From Candidatus Nitrotoga sp. MKT (GTDB lineage: Bacteria > Pseudomonadota > Gammaproteobacteria > Burkholderiales > Gallionellaceae): a stretch of DNA of 64,000 bases. Position 1 is the first letter of the stretch. Each line of letters begins with the position of its first letter. The stretch is from positions 60,770 through 124,769 of the forward strand of contig QFXH01000008.1 in assembly GCA_003402345.1 (NCBI GenBank). Direction: 5' to 3'. Below are positions 1 through 8,620 of the stretch, piece by piece. The notes under the pieces were generated by a model, which saw only the letters and a program-made list of their open reading frames with translations, was not told the DNA's origin and made no database searches. A program made the translations under genes and the position numbers.

Positions 1-796
1 ATCCCCAGCTGTACGTCAAATGGAGTGCCACGATAGCCAGTGGCGCGTCGCATAGCCAAAGCCAGGCAGATGCATCATTGATTTGCAGTAGGCCATGCCC
101 TGCGCTGGCAACCAACATGACCCACCAAGCCCAATACGGACTCGGGATGTAGTTATGCGTTAGCGCGCTGGCGGTGAAGAATGGAATCATGCGATGCGCG
201 ACACTGGAAAATACCGGCAACAAAAATAGCCACAGTCCTCCTTGAATAGAGAAACGCAACCATGCTGCGTTGTCACCCAATAACCAGATGAGGTAGGCGA
301 CGAGCCCGCACCAACCCAGGCTCAGTGCGATGAAAATGAGTTGTGGGTGACGTTTGTTTTGGTGTGGCGTGTCAAGCAATACGCGCAGCAGTGCATATAG
401 TGCCAAGATCCATCCCGATAGCGTGCTGAAAATGGCAACAATCAATAGCGTATGACTCATTAATAGCCCGATATAGAAACTGACAGCCCCCAGCATGAGC
501 AGCACGAAGGCGGGCACATATCGATGTGGCGGAATTTCGCCACCTTTCATCCAACGTGGATAGGTCGTCATTAAAAAACCGAACATGAAAAACGGAAATA
601 GGCCGTAAATCATTAACCATGCGTGCGCGGAATTGGGCGCAATTGTCCAAGGTATGGGATGCCAGAGCACACCATATCTTGTTACCAATTCAGTCAACAA
701 CCATACCATCACGGCGAGCGCTTGCAGCGCGCCGCCGAAGAACATGACACGGTGAGGTGCGGCACTAAAGATATGCCACTGCTTTGAAATTATCAT
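1..796 (-). CDS. nnrS: NnrS family membrane protein (3' end cut off by window edge)
   Basis: The reading frame starts at ATG 796 and stays open to base 1, so the C-terminal part lies outside the window. The translation is very hydrophobic, with about seven membrane spans visible. It has the NnrS-like start 'SAAPHRVMFFGGALQAL' and, at residues about 55-80, 'HAWLMIYGLFPFFMFGF' followed by 'TTYPRW', which matches the family pattern of a His-containing segment then F-L-T-x-x-P-x-W. NnrS proteins are haem- and copper-containing inner-membrane proteins linked to nitric oxide stress and denitrification. A GAGGTG Shine-Dalgarno precedes the start. That Shine-Dalgarno lies inside one arm of an inverted repeat (801-815/961-975). 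Family assignment is fairly secure; physiological role is inferred. Confidence 0.8.
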   Translation of the reverse strand, partial: MIISKQWHIFSAAPHRVMFFGGALQALAVMVWLLTELVTRYGVLWHPIPWTIAPNSAHAWLMIYGLFPFFMFGFLMTTYPRWMKGGEIPPHRYVPAFVLLMLGAVSFYIGLLMSHTLLIVAIFSTLSGWILALYALLRVLLDTPHQNKRHPQLIFIALSLGWCGLVAYLIWLLGDNAAWLRFSIQGGLWLFLLPVFSSVAHRMIPFFTASALTHNYIPSPYWAWWVMLVASAGHGLLQINDASAWLWLCDAPLAIVALHLTYSWG

Positions 797-800
797 AAGG

Positions 801-975
801 GCACCTCTAAAAATTCAGATTTGCGAGTCTCCCCTTTGGGGATTGCCTGCTTAACCTGTCTCGTCACAATACTTTGTTGCCCACAAAAAATGTTTCCTTA
901 CATATCAATTATATGCTGCGTCAACATTTTTTATTCGCGCCTAGTTTTGTTTAGAACTCTAAATTTTTAGAGGTG
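801..975. repeat. 15-bp inverted repeat framing about 145 bp, MITE-like
   Basis: The arm at 801-815 (gcacctctaaaaatt) is the exact reverse complement of 961-975. The A/T-rich interior has no gene and contains a cctttgggga hairpin-like stretch. The structure resembles a miniature inverted-repeat element. The left arm supplies the Shine-Dalgarno of the nnrS gene. A related stretch (aatttttagagg) occurs once more at 12675-12686, before grxD. No target-site duplication was established. Confidence 0.4.
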
Positions 976-1602
976 CCTATAAATTCGTGTGGTTTATCTG
1001 CGCCCAATCGCGCAGCATAATAGTTCGAGCGGCATATTATAAATGTCGATCAGAGTCTAAACGACGATATTGGGTGATGCCTGAGCAACTGCCAGGCGAC
1101 TCTGGTTGGTGACGTTAGCTGATATTTTTCTTGTGCGTTGATGAATAGCGGGATTTCGGCTGATCTTGGCTATTATTGAATTGGTAAGTTCCGGCGAAAC
1201 GTTTGATCAGGCCAAAGGCACGCAATCGTTGCACTTGCCACGACAGGACACAGGGTTAGAATAATTTTTTCAAATGCTGTAACCGCTTAACCTGCATCAA
1301 TAAGGAACCATAAATGAAAAATCTAGTCACAATGACCTGAACGTAATCTGCAAATGTGACAGTCCCTCGACCCTATCATTAGATTCTTCATGGAAACCAG
1401 CAATGATAGTACCGCTTTAGAAACAGTTAAACTTAATTAGAAAAGGAGGTCAAAACAGAAAGCTATCCATAAATTGAATCATCCTTGAAATAAGCTAAGA
1501 ACGAGTCAAAATTCAATGCAAAATCCGTGTCAACATTACACGCAATTCAACAAAACCACGAATATGGTACATATAATTATTGTTATATGTACTGATCTTT
1601 TG
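976..1602. other. Long intergenic region, no intact gene
   Basis: About 630 bp between the inverted repeat and rnk. Stops are frequent in all frames. The only coding-like trace is a short minus-strand helix-turn-helix relic near 1115-1247. An 'aaaaggaggtc' Shine-Dalgarno-like stretch at about 1440 is not followed by a start codon. The last 40 bp (tataattattgttatatg) are A/T-rich and probably hold the rnk promoter. Confidence 0.5.
1115..1247 (-). pseudogene. Winged-helix / transposase C-terminal relic
   Basis: A minus-strand frame of about 40 codons without a start reads 'QRLRAFGLIKRFAGTYQF' and then degenerates to a stop at 1115. The pattern 'LRxxGLIKRxxGTYxY' recalls the DNA-binding C-terminal segment of a group of betaproteobacterial mobile-element proteins. 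It is too short to be functional and its origin is a guess from pattern. Confidence 0.25.
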
Positions 1603-1616
1603 AAGGAAAACTTATT

Positions 1617-2030
1617 GTGGCTGACCTTTCCAATATTATCGTTTCGAGCTTGGATCTAGCGCGGCTCAATTACTTAATAGATGCACTGCCGACAGATTCG
1701 CAGCCCGAATTGGACAATTTGCGGTATGAATTGGATCGTGCGGTGGTGGTTGCGCCGCAGGATATCCCGGCGACCGTTGTAACAATGAACTCAACCATTC
1801 GATTCATTATTGAGCCGACGGAAAAGACGTTCGAACTGACACTGTCATACCCTGAAGACGTACAGGGGAAGCCCGGCCGGATTTCAATATTGGCGCCGGT
1901 TGGTAGTGCTCTGCTGGGGCTGGCGGTCGGGCAACAAATGGAGTGGCCGATACCGGGAGGCAAAACAATACAGGTACAGGTGCTCGATGTCAGTTACCAA
2001 CCGGAAAGATCCGGCGAATATACAAAATGA
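1617..2030 (+). CDS. rnk: Regulator of nucleoside diphosphate kinase, Rnk (GreA/GreB C-terminal domain family)
   Basis: The protein has 137 residues, the usual Rnk length. A short N-terminal helical region (residues 1-50) is followed by the FKBP-like GreA/GreB C-terminal domain (about 55-132), seen in 'GRISILAPVGSALLGLAVGQ' and 'WPIPGGKTIQVQVLDVSY'. Rnk binds RNA polymerase near the secondary channel like the Gre factors but has a shorter coiled coil, and it influences nucleoside diphosphate kinase levels. The start is GTG 1617, with AAGGA about 10 bases upstream; no ATG fits better. The gene stands alone and converges on the diguanylate cyclase, with a hairpin at 2070-2095 between them. Confidence 0.85.
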   Translation: MADLSNIIVSSLDLARLNYLIDALPTDSQPELDNLRYELDRAVVVAPQDIPATVVTMNSTIRFIIEPTEKTFELTLSYPEDVQGKPGRISILAPVGSALLGLAVGQQMEWPIPGGKTIQVQVLDVSYQPERSGEYTK

Positions 2031-2069
2031 TATTAAAGTGTATTGATTTTAGGAATCTTTGTGTCGGCA

Positions 2070-2095
2070 TGGTGATGTGTCACTTCACATCGCCA
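2070..2095. terminator. Hairpin between convergent rnk and diguanylate cyclase genes
   Basis: TGGTGATGTG (2070-2079) pairs with CACATCGCCA (2086-2095) across a 6-base loop, a 10-bp stem with one G-T wobble. There is no clear T-run on either side, so termination is only inferred from its place between two convergent genes. Confidence 0.4.
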
Positions 2096-2118
2096 CCTTG
2101 GAGTACCTTGGCGATTAC

Positions 2119-3258
2119 TCATGACATCTCTAGAATACTTGCTGCCTGTTCGAGGTCTTCAGCCACCACCACTCGGTTGCGTCCCGTTTGCTTCGCCTCA
2201 TACATGGCTACGTCGGCACGCTCCAGTATAGCTTCCCTGGTTTCGCCCGGCCTCAACATCGCCACCCCGAGACTGATGGTTACCCCGATGATGTGGTCTT
2301 TTGCATGGAATGGGGTTTCCGCGACATCCTGACGAATCCTTTCGGCGATGACCCTGGCCAACGCCATATCAGCATTCGTCAGAATGACTGTGAATTCCTC
2401 CCCGCCGAAACGTCCTACCATATCGAAGTCTCGTACTGCCGACTTAATGCGCTCCGCAGTATGTATGAGCACGCTGTCACCGACCAAGTGGCCATGGGTA
2501 TCGTTAACCCGCTTGAAAAAATCTAGGTCAATCATCATGACGCACAGCGTCGTTCCCGTTTGCACTGCTTTATTAATATGATTTTCAAGGGCTTCCATTA
2601 CATGACTGAAGCTCATTACACCCGTGAGCTGATCTGTTGCTACTTTTTGATACAGCTTGGCTGATTCAGTCCGACAGGCTGCTAATTGTTTCTGCTGATC
2701 CTCGATTTCCTGAAGATGATAACCCTCTATTGCCAAATGCAGATCCAAAGCGATGAATTTGAGGATGCAAGGCATTAGTGCCCACACAGTCTTGGGGTCG
2801 TTTTGGAAAGAGGTAATTAGACGCTCAACTAAAATCTGTTGGGTGATTTGATGCTGCAAGTGCAGAACGCTCATCGAAAGTCCATCATGAGCACGGGCAG
2901 CTGAAAGGGTAAGACGTTCCGCAAAATATGTAGGAGTATGGAATCCTTGGCCAAAGCGCCGCAACTGGTCGACCCAAATTTGTTTGAAGACGGACACATC
3001 TAAATTTGGCTTGATCAGGGAAAATTCCCGAAGACCTGCCAATAAAGCGAAGCAGATATTTACAAGCTCCTCGGCCTTATCCCCGATGACTTCCCGGCTA
3101 ATTCGGTCTGCGAGATCAGCATGCGCGGGATGGATGTCCAATGCCAAAATGGTTTCTCGGATACGCGTATCGTCAAACCCGTACTTAACACAGATAGATA
3201 TAGATTCATCGTTCATTCTGGGAATGATCTTATTTCGAGGGTTGGCATAATTAATCAC
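2119..3258 (-). CDS. Diguanylate cyclase with globin-like N-terminal sensor
   Basis: This 379-residue soluble protein makes cyclic di-GMP from two GTP. The C-terminal GGDEF domain (about residues 205-370) has an intact active site, GGEEF at 285-289. An inhibitory I-site, R-x-x-D (RDFD, 276-279), lies exactly five residues upstream, so product inhibition is expected. The N-terminal 170 residues are all helical in character. The stretch 'YFAERLTLSAARAHDGLS' has the spacing of the proximal-histidine helix of globin-coupled sensors, making His124 the candidate haem ligand, so oxygen or NO sensing is inferred. A GTG start at 3258 gives the longest form; ATG 15 codons later is an alternative. It is monocistronic. 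Confidence 0.85.
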   Translation of the reverse strand: MINYANPRNKIIPRMNDESISICVKYGFDDTRIRETILALDIHPAHADLADRISREVIGDKAEELVNICFALLAGLREFSLIKPNLDVSVFKQIWVDQLRRFGQGFHTPTYFAERLTLSAARAHDGLSMSVLHLQHQITQQILVERLITSFQNDPKTVWALMPCILKFIALDLHLAIEGYHLQEIEDQQKQLAACRTESAKLYQKVATDQLTGVMSFSHVMEALENHINKAVQTGTTLCVMMIDLDFFKRVNDTHGHLVGDSVLIHTAERIKSAVRDFDMVGRFGGEEFTVILTNADMALARVIAERIRQDVAETPFHAKDHIIGVTISLGVAMLRPGETREAILERADVAMYEAKQTGRNRVVVAEDLEQAASILEMS

Positions 3259-3464
3259 TTTTTATAGCATGACATTAACATGCTAAGTGCATGAACGCTG
3301 TAATTGCTCAATTTAATTTAAAAATAACCAAAAGAGATAGTACTAATGTTTGAAATACGTTTTTACTTGATTCAAAGGTCAGGGCGATTTTTCCCGCAAA
3401 ATATGACGCACATTCATTGACTAAAAATGCAAATGACGATGATCCTCCTGATTTATTAATCGCG

Positions 3465-4016
3465 TCAAGCAGTATGCTTTTTCACCCACGCAACATAGTG
3501 ATTCATCCAGTTCTGGAGGAATTTTTTGCTGCCTTCACCAATGTCGCCCGTCTCATCAAATAATCCATCTCTTACATGGATGAATGCTTCGGGTTGACCA
3601 AGCGTCGGTGCGTCCAGATATGCGAGAACGTTACGCAAATGTTGTTGTGCCAGGGCCGTGCCGATGACCCCGGGAGAAGCGCCCAACACACCAGCGGGCT
3701 TGCCCGCCCAAGCGCTTTGACCGTAGGGACGGGAGGCATGGTCGATTGCGTTCTTGAGTACTCCCGGGATAGAGCGGTTGTATTCGGGCGTAACAAATAG
3801 AAGACCTTGTGCCGCCGCAATTTCGGCTTTCAGCCGCTTAACTGACACGGCCTGATTTGCGTCGTCATCCTGGTTATAGAGGGGCAAGTCGTCAATTTGC
3901 ACCTCTTTGAATGAGAACTCCGATGGCGCTAATTTTACAATGGCATGAGCTAGCTTGCGATTAAATGATTCCTTACGAAGGCTCCCTACGATAACGGCAA
4001 TATTGTACTGATTCAT
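3465..4016 (-). CDS. NADPH-dependent FMN reductase, flavodoxin-like (ChrR/YieF type)
   Basis: The 183-residue protein starts at ATG 4016, chosen because an excellent Shine-Dalgarno (AAAGGAGGAATAC) sits just before it; a longer frame to 4043 has none. The fold signatures are the FMN phosphate loop 'VGSLRKESFNRKLA' (residues about 9-22), the flavin-contacting 'TPEYNRSIPGVLKNAIDH' and the downstream 'GKPAGVLGASPG'. Members reduce FMN, quinones, chromate or azo compounds at the expense of NAD(P)H in the cytoplasm. The substrate cannot be told from sequence. It lies 306 bp downstream of the aryl-alcohol dehydrogenase on the same strand, so it may have its own promoter. Confidence 0.85.
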   Translation of the reverse strand: MNQYNIAVIVGSLRKESFNRKLAHAIVKLAPSEFSFKEVQIDDLPLYNQDDDANQAVSVKRLKAEIAAAQGLLFVTPEYNRSIPGVLKNAIDHASRPYGQSAWAGKPAGVLGASPGVIGTALAQQHLRNVLAYLDAPTLGQPEAFIHVRDGLFDETGDIGEGSKKFLQNWMNHYVAWVKKHTA

Positions 4017-4322
4017 GTATTCCTCCTTTGAAAGCTGCTGCAAATAAATAAAGAACGCTTTTTGTACTTTGGTCCATCAATATTCGATTCGCGTAGCGAA
4101 ACTAAATATACAGCCATTCAGATTATGCTTGATGAGTGGGATAGACCCCCTAGGAAAAACAAGGACGACAACGCTGTAAGGTATCGCCACTTACTCACCC
4201 AATGTAACGAATCGCGGCAAGAAGTTATCAGTCATTTGGATATCTGCTCGAGGGACTCCATTGTTTGCTTATATGCAAACCCATTGAAATTTTTGCAGAG
4301 TGAAATTGTTGGACTTCATACA

Positions 4323-5432
4323 TTACATCCGGATAATCGGTTTGATGGTAATGCCTTTCTCGCTGTCTTCAGCCGCTTGATTGATTTGATCAAGTGGATA
4401 AAACTTCACCAGCTTGTCAAATGGAAACCGTCCTTGCGTATAAAGTTCAACGAGTGCAGGAATGAAGAGATCGGGTTTACTATCGCCTTCAACGATTCCG
4501 ATAATGCGTTTCCCAGTAGTCATTACACCGTTAACATCGAAGCTCGCTTCTGTACCCAAGGCTGGCGCGCCGACAATACCGCACGTCCCCCGGACAGACA
4601 AGGCATCAATGGCTTGGCGCAATACTGCGGGACGCCCGCTCGATTCAAGCGTGAAATCAGCGCCTCCACCAGTAATTTTGCGAACCGCTTCGACAGGATC
4701 AGTTTCGCGGCTATTAACTGTATGGGTTGCGCCGAGTTCCATAGCTAAAGCTAGGCGCGAAGGAACCACGTCTGCCGCGATGATTGTGGTGGCGCCCGCA
4801 ACACGCGCAGCCATTATGGCGCTTAATCCTACTGCGCCTCCACCGAATGCTGCAAAACTGCTGCCAGGGGTGACTTTTAATGCATTCATTACTGCGCCAG
4901 CGCCAGTCTGAATACCGCATCCGAGCGGGCCCAGCAGTTCAAGAGGTGCATCTTTTGGCACCTTGATTACATTGCGTTCGTTTACAAGCGCAAATGTTCC
5001 AAACGATGATTGTCCAAAAAAATGATCGTGGATCGGCTCGCGCTTATCGTCTGATTCATAGGTTGAAGTGCTGCTGTCTTCACGTACACCGCCGAAATTC
5101 AGCATGTAGAAATTATTGCAGTAGGTCAGATCGCCATGCAGACAGGGTTTGCAGTGGCCGCACCACATATAGGTCAATACAACATGGTCGCCAACGGCTA
5201 CCTTCTTCACGCTCGCGCCAACCTTTTCAACAATACCGGAACCCTCATGCCCAAGCACGACAGGTAGCGGCACATCATAGAGCTGGTCACGCGCCACCAT
5301 GTCGGTATGGCACATGCCCGTTGCCACGACCCGGACCAGCACCTCATCGGAGCGTGGTTCACCCTGCACCAGATCTTCAATCTGGAAAAGCCCGCCTTTC
5401 TGGCGAACCACTGCTGCCTTTATTTTTCTCAT
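4323..5432 (-). CDS. Zinc-dependent aryl-alcohol dehydrogenase (benzyl-alcohol-dehydrogenase type)
   Basis: 369 residues, a medium-chain dehydrogenase. Catalytic zinc ligands are visible in 'GMCHTD', 'GHEGSG' and '[12 protein letters not shown]'. The structural zinc site is a four-cysteine cluster in '[15 protein letters not shown]'. The Rossmann motif is '[13 protein letters not shown]'. It oxidises an alcohol to an aldehyde with NAD+. The start at 5432 has a GGGGG Shine-Dalgarno; a longer frame to 5486 does not. It is the last gene of the pch-type cluster, 99 bp after the flavoprotein. It could therefore oxidise the 4-hydroxybenzyl alcohol made by the cresol dehydrogenase, or run in reverse; that substrate is an inference from position and subfamily resemblance. 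Confidence 0.85.
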   Translation of the reverse strand: MRKIKAAVVRQKGGLFQIEDLVQGEPRSDEVLVRVVATGMCHTDMVARDQLYDVPLPVVLGHEGSGIVEKVGASVKKVAVGDHVVLTYMWCGHCKPCLHGDLTYCNNFYMLNFGGVREDSSTSTYESDDKREPIHDHFFGQSSFGTFALVNERNVIKVPKDAPLELLGPLGCGIQTGAGAVMNALKVTPGSSFAAFGGGAVGLSAIMAARVAGATTIIAADVVPSRLALAMELGATHTVNSRETDPVEAVRKITGGGADFTLESSGRPAVLRQAIDALSVRGTCGIVGAPALGTEASFDVNGVMTTGKRIIGIVEGDSKPDLFIPALVELYTQGRFPFDKLVKFYPLDQINQAAEDSEKGITIKPIIRM

Positions 5433-5531
5433 TTGAACCCCCGATTTGGTAATTGGATATTTCTGCTCGCCGTGAAGTATTGGCAACCATATTAATCAGC
5501 AATTAGTATTTTTTAACTTTCTGGATTGAAG

Positions 5532-7076
5532 CTATCGAATCCCTGATTTCCCTGGCGCAAAGATTCCATTGGGATCCAGCGCCTTTTTAAGCGTCTTGTG
5601 AACATTTCGCTGCACAGGGCCATATGTATCAGCGACTTTGTCCATAAATGCGGTGTTGACGCGATAGATTCCATATCCCTGTGCCGAAAATTCTGTCAGC
5701 AATTCATCAAAGCATTGATAAGCCGCTTTCGTCTGTTTTGGGTCGGTTTTATCGTACAGTACATCAACAATGTGATGCATATCGCGCATTCCGACAATAA
5801 ATTCGCCTGAATAATCCAGACCATGCTTGGCAAGAATCTGCTTGGTCAGCGCCATTTGCTTGAGTGTTTCGCTTCCGCGTGCTTGCGAGACAGGTGCAAA
5901 CCACATCGAACCACCACCTCCGCGCCAGTTGTACAAGGAAAACTCCTTGAGTGTCATCTCCCCGCGCATCAGTTTGGCTCGGTACTCAAATGCAGGATCA
6001 TCGCTTGCTTCCTGCTCGGTTAGAATCTTAGCCTTGCCGGATTTACTGAACGCCTGCTGGACGATCTTCCAGTTCACATCGATTTGTTCTTGTGTACCGT
6101 AGAGGGCCGCATACACGTTCCAAATTCCCAGCTTATGATCTTTCATGATTTTGTATACCGCTTCATCTGGAATGGAGCCAGGCCCGGTCATGTAATCGCC
6201 ACGCCGGGCTTTTACGGGTGCTTCATATAGTGCATGGGCAATAACAACCGCGTTGGGGATTACACCGCTGATGCGTAGCGGGCGAATCGTATCTACGATT
6301 TCCACGATATCCTCTTCATGTTCGTACTGAATGCAGAACGGCTTGAATGCGGGTGGCTCAGGCATAAGCCAGAAACCGAATTTTGTGACAATGCCATAAT
6401 TAGATTGTGTAAAAATTCCATCCAGATAGGGGCCATACCCCCATTTGAATACCTGCCAAGTATTGGAATTAGGCATCGAACCCATCCCCGTGCGCAATAC
6501 TTCACCATTTGCGAGAACCACTTCCATGCCACAGGCAAACATGAAGTGTTCTCCATAAGGTGTATATCCAACACCGCGATCCAGCGTATTTCCGACGGGC
6601 CCCGCGATGGCGGAAGGCGCAGGCATGGATAACCATAAACCCAGTTTATGTTCTTTGATATGGTCGTAAAGTTGTTGATAGGTAACTCCCGGCTCAACCA
6701 GGGCATAGGCTAAATCTTTATCCACTTCAAGAATACGGTTCATGCGCTTGAGATCCAGCACTACCTGACCACGTTCCGCAGGTGCTGCAGAGCCATAGCC
6801 CAGATTTTTTCCGGTAGAAATTGTCCAGATCGGCACTTTATATTGATTGCAAATTGCAACAATTTTCTGGATCTGTTCGACCGTGGTAGCCAGTAATGCT
6901 GCGGACGGCGTATGCTCATCATCTGGAACCGGCATCATTGTCTTGGTGTAGGGTGCAAGTTGTTTTGCGCTGGTAAGCACAGCCGTGTCGCCAAGTACAT
7001 TGCGAAATTCGTTTATGGCAGAATCAAAAGCTTTTTCGGATACTCCCTTTGGCAATGCGATATATTTACTGGTCAT
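5532..7076 (-). CDS. pchF: 4-cresol dehydrogenase (hydroxylating)-type flavoprotein subunit
   Basis: 514 residues, close to the length of vanillyl-alcohol oxidase/p-cresol methylhydroxylase family members. An FAD-binding PCMH domain occupies about residues 45-235 ('ISTGKNLGYG', 'GPVGNTLDRGVGY'). The substrate-cap domain follows, with 'NWRGGGGSMWFAPVS'. Tyr382, just before that motif, falls at the place of the FAD-linked Tyr384 of the Pseudomonas putida enzyme; I infer covalent flavinylation. The family oxidises 4-alkylphenols through a quinone methide, adds water and passes electrons to a c-type cytochrome. The start at ATG 7076 follows AAGGAGG. A cytochrome gene lies upstream in the same operon. 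4-ethylphenol or eugenol-type substrates remain possible. Confidence 0.88.
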   Translation of the reverse strand: MTSKYIALPKGVSEKAFDSAINEFRNVLGDTAVLTSAKQLAPYTKTMMPVPDDEHTPSAALLATTVEQIQKIVAICNQYKVPIWTISTGKNLGYGSAAPAERGQVVLDLKRMNRILEVDKDLAYALVEPGVTYQQLYDHIKEHKLGLWLSMPAPSAIAGPVGNTLDRGVGYTPYGEHFMFACGMEVVLANGEVLRTGMGSMPNSNTWQVFKWGYGPYLDGIFTQSNYGIVTKFGFWLMPEPPAFKPFCIQYEHEEDIVEIVDTIRPLRISGVIPNAVVIAHALYEAPVKARRGDYMTGPGSIPDEAVYKIMKDHKLGIWNVYAALYGTQEQIDVNWKIVQQAFSKSGKAKILTEQEASDDPAFEYRAKLMRGEMTLKEFSLYNWRGGGGSMWFAPVSQARGSETLKQMALTKQILAKHGLDYSGEFIVGMRDMHHIVDVLYDKTDPKQTKAAYQCFDELLTEFSAQGYGIYRVNTAFMDKVADTYGPVQRNVHKTLKKALDPNGIFAPGKSGIR

Positions 7077-7089
7077 TCTGCGCACCTCC

Positions 7090-8037
7090 TTACACGTCTA
7101 TTACAAAAGATACAAAATGTTTCCCCGATAATTCCAGATTATTTGAATTGCGCTGACCCAGGCTGTTGACGAACGCACGACTAGAGCAAGATTCTTGATT
7201 GGTCCCCATGCCCAGCGCCATGGCAACAATGGCATAGCCGGTAGCCTCTTCCCAGTTATCGAATCGGGGATGTGCAAGAGCGGTAGTACTGACTGCCTCA
7301 TCTTGGTAGCTTCGGAATTCATCTGCCCGATGGAATACGGATTCCCATTTTCCTGATTCCTTCCAGCCCACTGATTTACATGCCGCTATCGGAGAAACCC
7401 CTGCACAATGCAAATGGGTTGCTTGGTTTCCCGCCGACCGATAAGACGAAAAACCCGATATGAATGAGCCCGTCATTGCATCATCACCCACCGATTCTTC
7501 CAGAAAATTTTCGACGATAGAAAAATCATGCTGGCTTTGCATAAGCCCGGATGCAAGCAGTCCCCCAGCGCTGAATGCCGGTGATGCGTTAGTCCACACA
7601 TGTCGAAGGGGAAAGGTAGCGTCACCGCTGGAAGCAGACGTGTGTGTACCAAGTGAAAGTAGCTGACCGTCAAGCTCTCGTACCAATTCATTGAATATGG
7701 CCGCACTGGAATCATCCATGACCGCAATCCAGCGAGTATTTCGGGATTGATGCAATAATTCAGCTACTCTGAGAGGATTAATCAGTAGTCGATCTTCTAA
7801 TTTCACTGTTGGTAATATGCCTTGGCGGTAATTGGTATAGGTGGCACAGGCTGCATAAGCGCCTCTGGAAAACATCTCGCCTATTCGCGTATTTCCCAGT
7901 AGCAGTTGGCAATTTCGGGTTTTATCAGAAAGAGACTGATTAATGGATACTGCTTGAGTGATGCCCGGAATACCGAGGGCTAATAAGGTTCCCCCGGTGA
8001 GCATGCCCTTCATGAGATTACGTCGGGTTTCGTCCAT
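7090..8037 (-). CDS. Tat-signal protein of the pch-type cluster (PchX position)
   Basis: 315 residues. The N-terminus 'MDETRRNLMKGMLTGGTLLA' has a twin-arginine followed by a hydrophobic stretch, so export of a folded protein by Tat is likely. I recognise no catalytic motif in the rest. It contains several Cys and His residues ('HLHCAGVSPIAACKSVGW') and a C-terminal 'GYAIVAMALGMGT'. The gene lies between the cytochrome (28 bp upstream) and the flavoprotein (13 bp downstream). That C-X-F order matches the described P. putida pchC-pchX-pchF arrangement. Homology to PchX is an inference from order, and a role in assembling or flavinylating the dehydrogenase is a guess. The start has a GGGAGG Shine-Dalgarno. 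Confidence 0.7.
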   Translation of the reverse strand: MDETRRNLMKGMLTGGTLLALGIPGITQAVSINQSLSDKTRNCQLLLGNTRIGEMFSRGAYAACATYTNYRQGILPTVKLEDRLLINPLRVAELLHQSRNTRWIAVMDDSSAAIFNELVRELDGQLLSLGTHTSASSGDATFPLRHVWTNASPAFSAGGLLASGLMQSQHDFSIVENFLEESVGDDAMTGSFISGFSSYRSAGNQATHLHCAGVSPIAACKSVGWKESGKWESVFHRADEFRSYQDEAVSTTALAHPRFDNWEEATGYAIVAMALGMGTNQESCSSRAFVNSLGQRNSNNLELSGKHFVSFVIDV

Positions 8038-8064
8038 GGTATGTGGCCTCCCTTGGTGCTTGAT

Positions 8065-8385
8065 TCAATTTTTCGAAATGAACTCCGCTAATTTTGTCAG
8101 CGATTCATCATCGATTTCCGAAGAACGAAAAGCGGGCATAGCCCGCCGCCCGCTGCGCACTGTGCTCTGGATATAGTCGGATGGGAGTTTACGTTTAAGA
8201 ATACGGGGTCCAACTCGTTCTTCATGGCAATAAGCGCAAACCTTGGAATAAATTTCAGAACCATCTTTCCAGACGTGTCCTTGCCCAGCAATTTCTTTAG
8301 ATGCAGACCATGCGGAGTTCGCCGTGATAAATACGATTACGAATACGAAATGGGTTACCAAATTTCCCAATTTTTCTTTATTCAT
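8065..8385 (-). CDS. pchC: Small periplasmic cytochrome c, cresol-dehydrogenase partner
   Basis: 106 residues with an N-terminal signal peptide ('LVTHFVFVIVFITANSAWSA'). One haem-binding CAYCH motif is present, and a Met in 'RRAMPAFRSSEI' is the probable distal ligand. The size and motif spacing fit the cytochrome subunit of 4-cresol dehydrogenase, which binds the flavoprotein and hands its electrons on toward the respiratory chain. The start at ATG 8385 has a GGAGG Shine-Dalgarno. It is the first gene of the cluster, so the operon promoter should lie in 8386-8620, shared with the divergent photolyase gene. Assignment to pchC rests on both sequence type and position. Confidence 0.82.
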   Translation of the reverse strand: MNKEKLGNLVTHFVFVIVFITANSAWSASKEIAGQGHVWKDGSEIYSKVCAYCHEERVGPRILKRKLPSDYIQSTVRSGRRAMPAFRSSEIDDESLTKLAEFISKN

Positions 8386-8620
8386 ATCAATCCTCCAGAA
8401 AATTTCAGTTAGATTTTGTATGGGTTGTATAGGATAGAGCAATGTTAAAAAATTAAAATAAGTAAAATCCTTATTTATAATATCTCAGCCCGCCGCTTCC
8501 AGTATTTACAGAAACTTCAGAAAGTTTTGGCAACTTGGATTTGCGATAGATGTGGCTTGAAGGCATGATGGCAAACCAACGGTTTTATTTTGTGATACCG
8601 ACCAACCCTGAACTTAACCC

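Noticed and set aside
4062..4748. 228-codon plus-strand frame
   Set aside because: Its second half is antisense to the alcohol dehydrogenase, the protein matches no family I know, and there is no good Shine-Dalgarno. Its first 260 bp fall in the intergenic gap.
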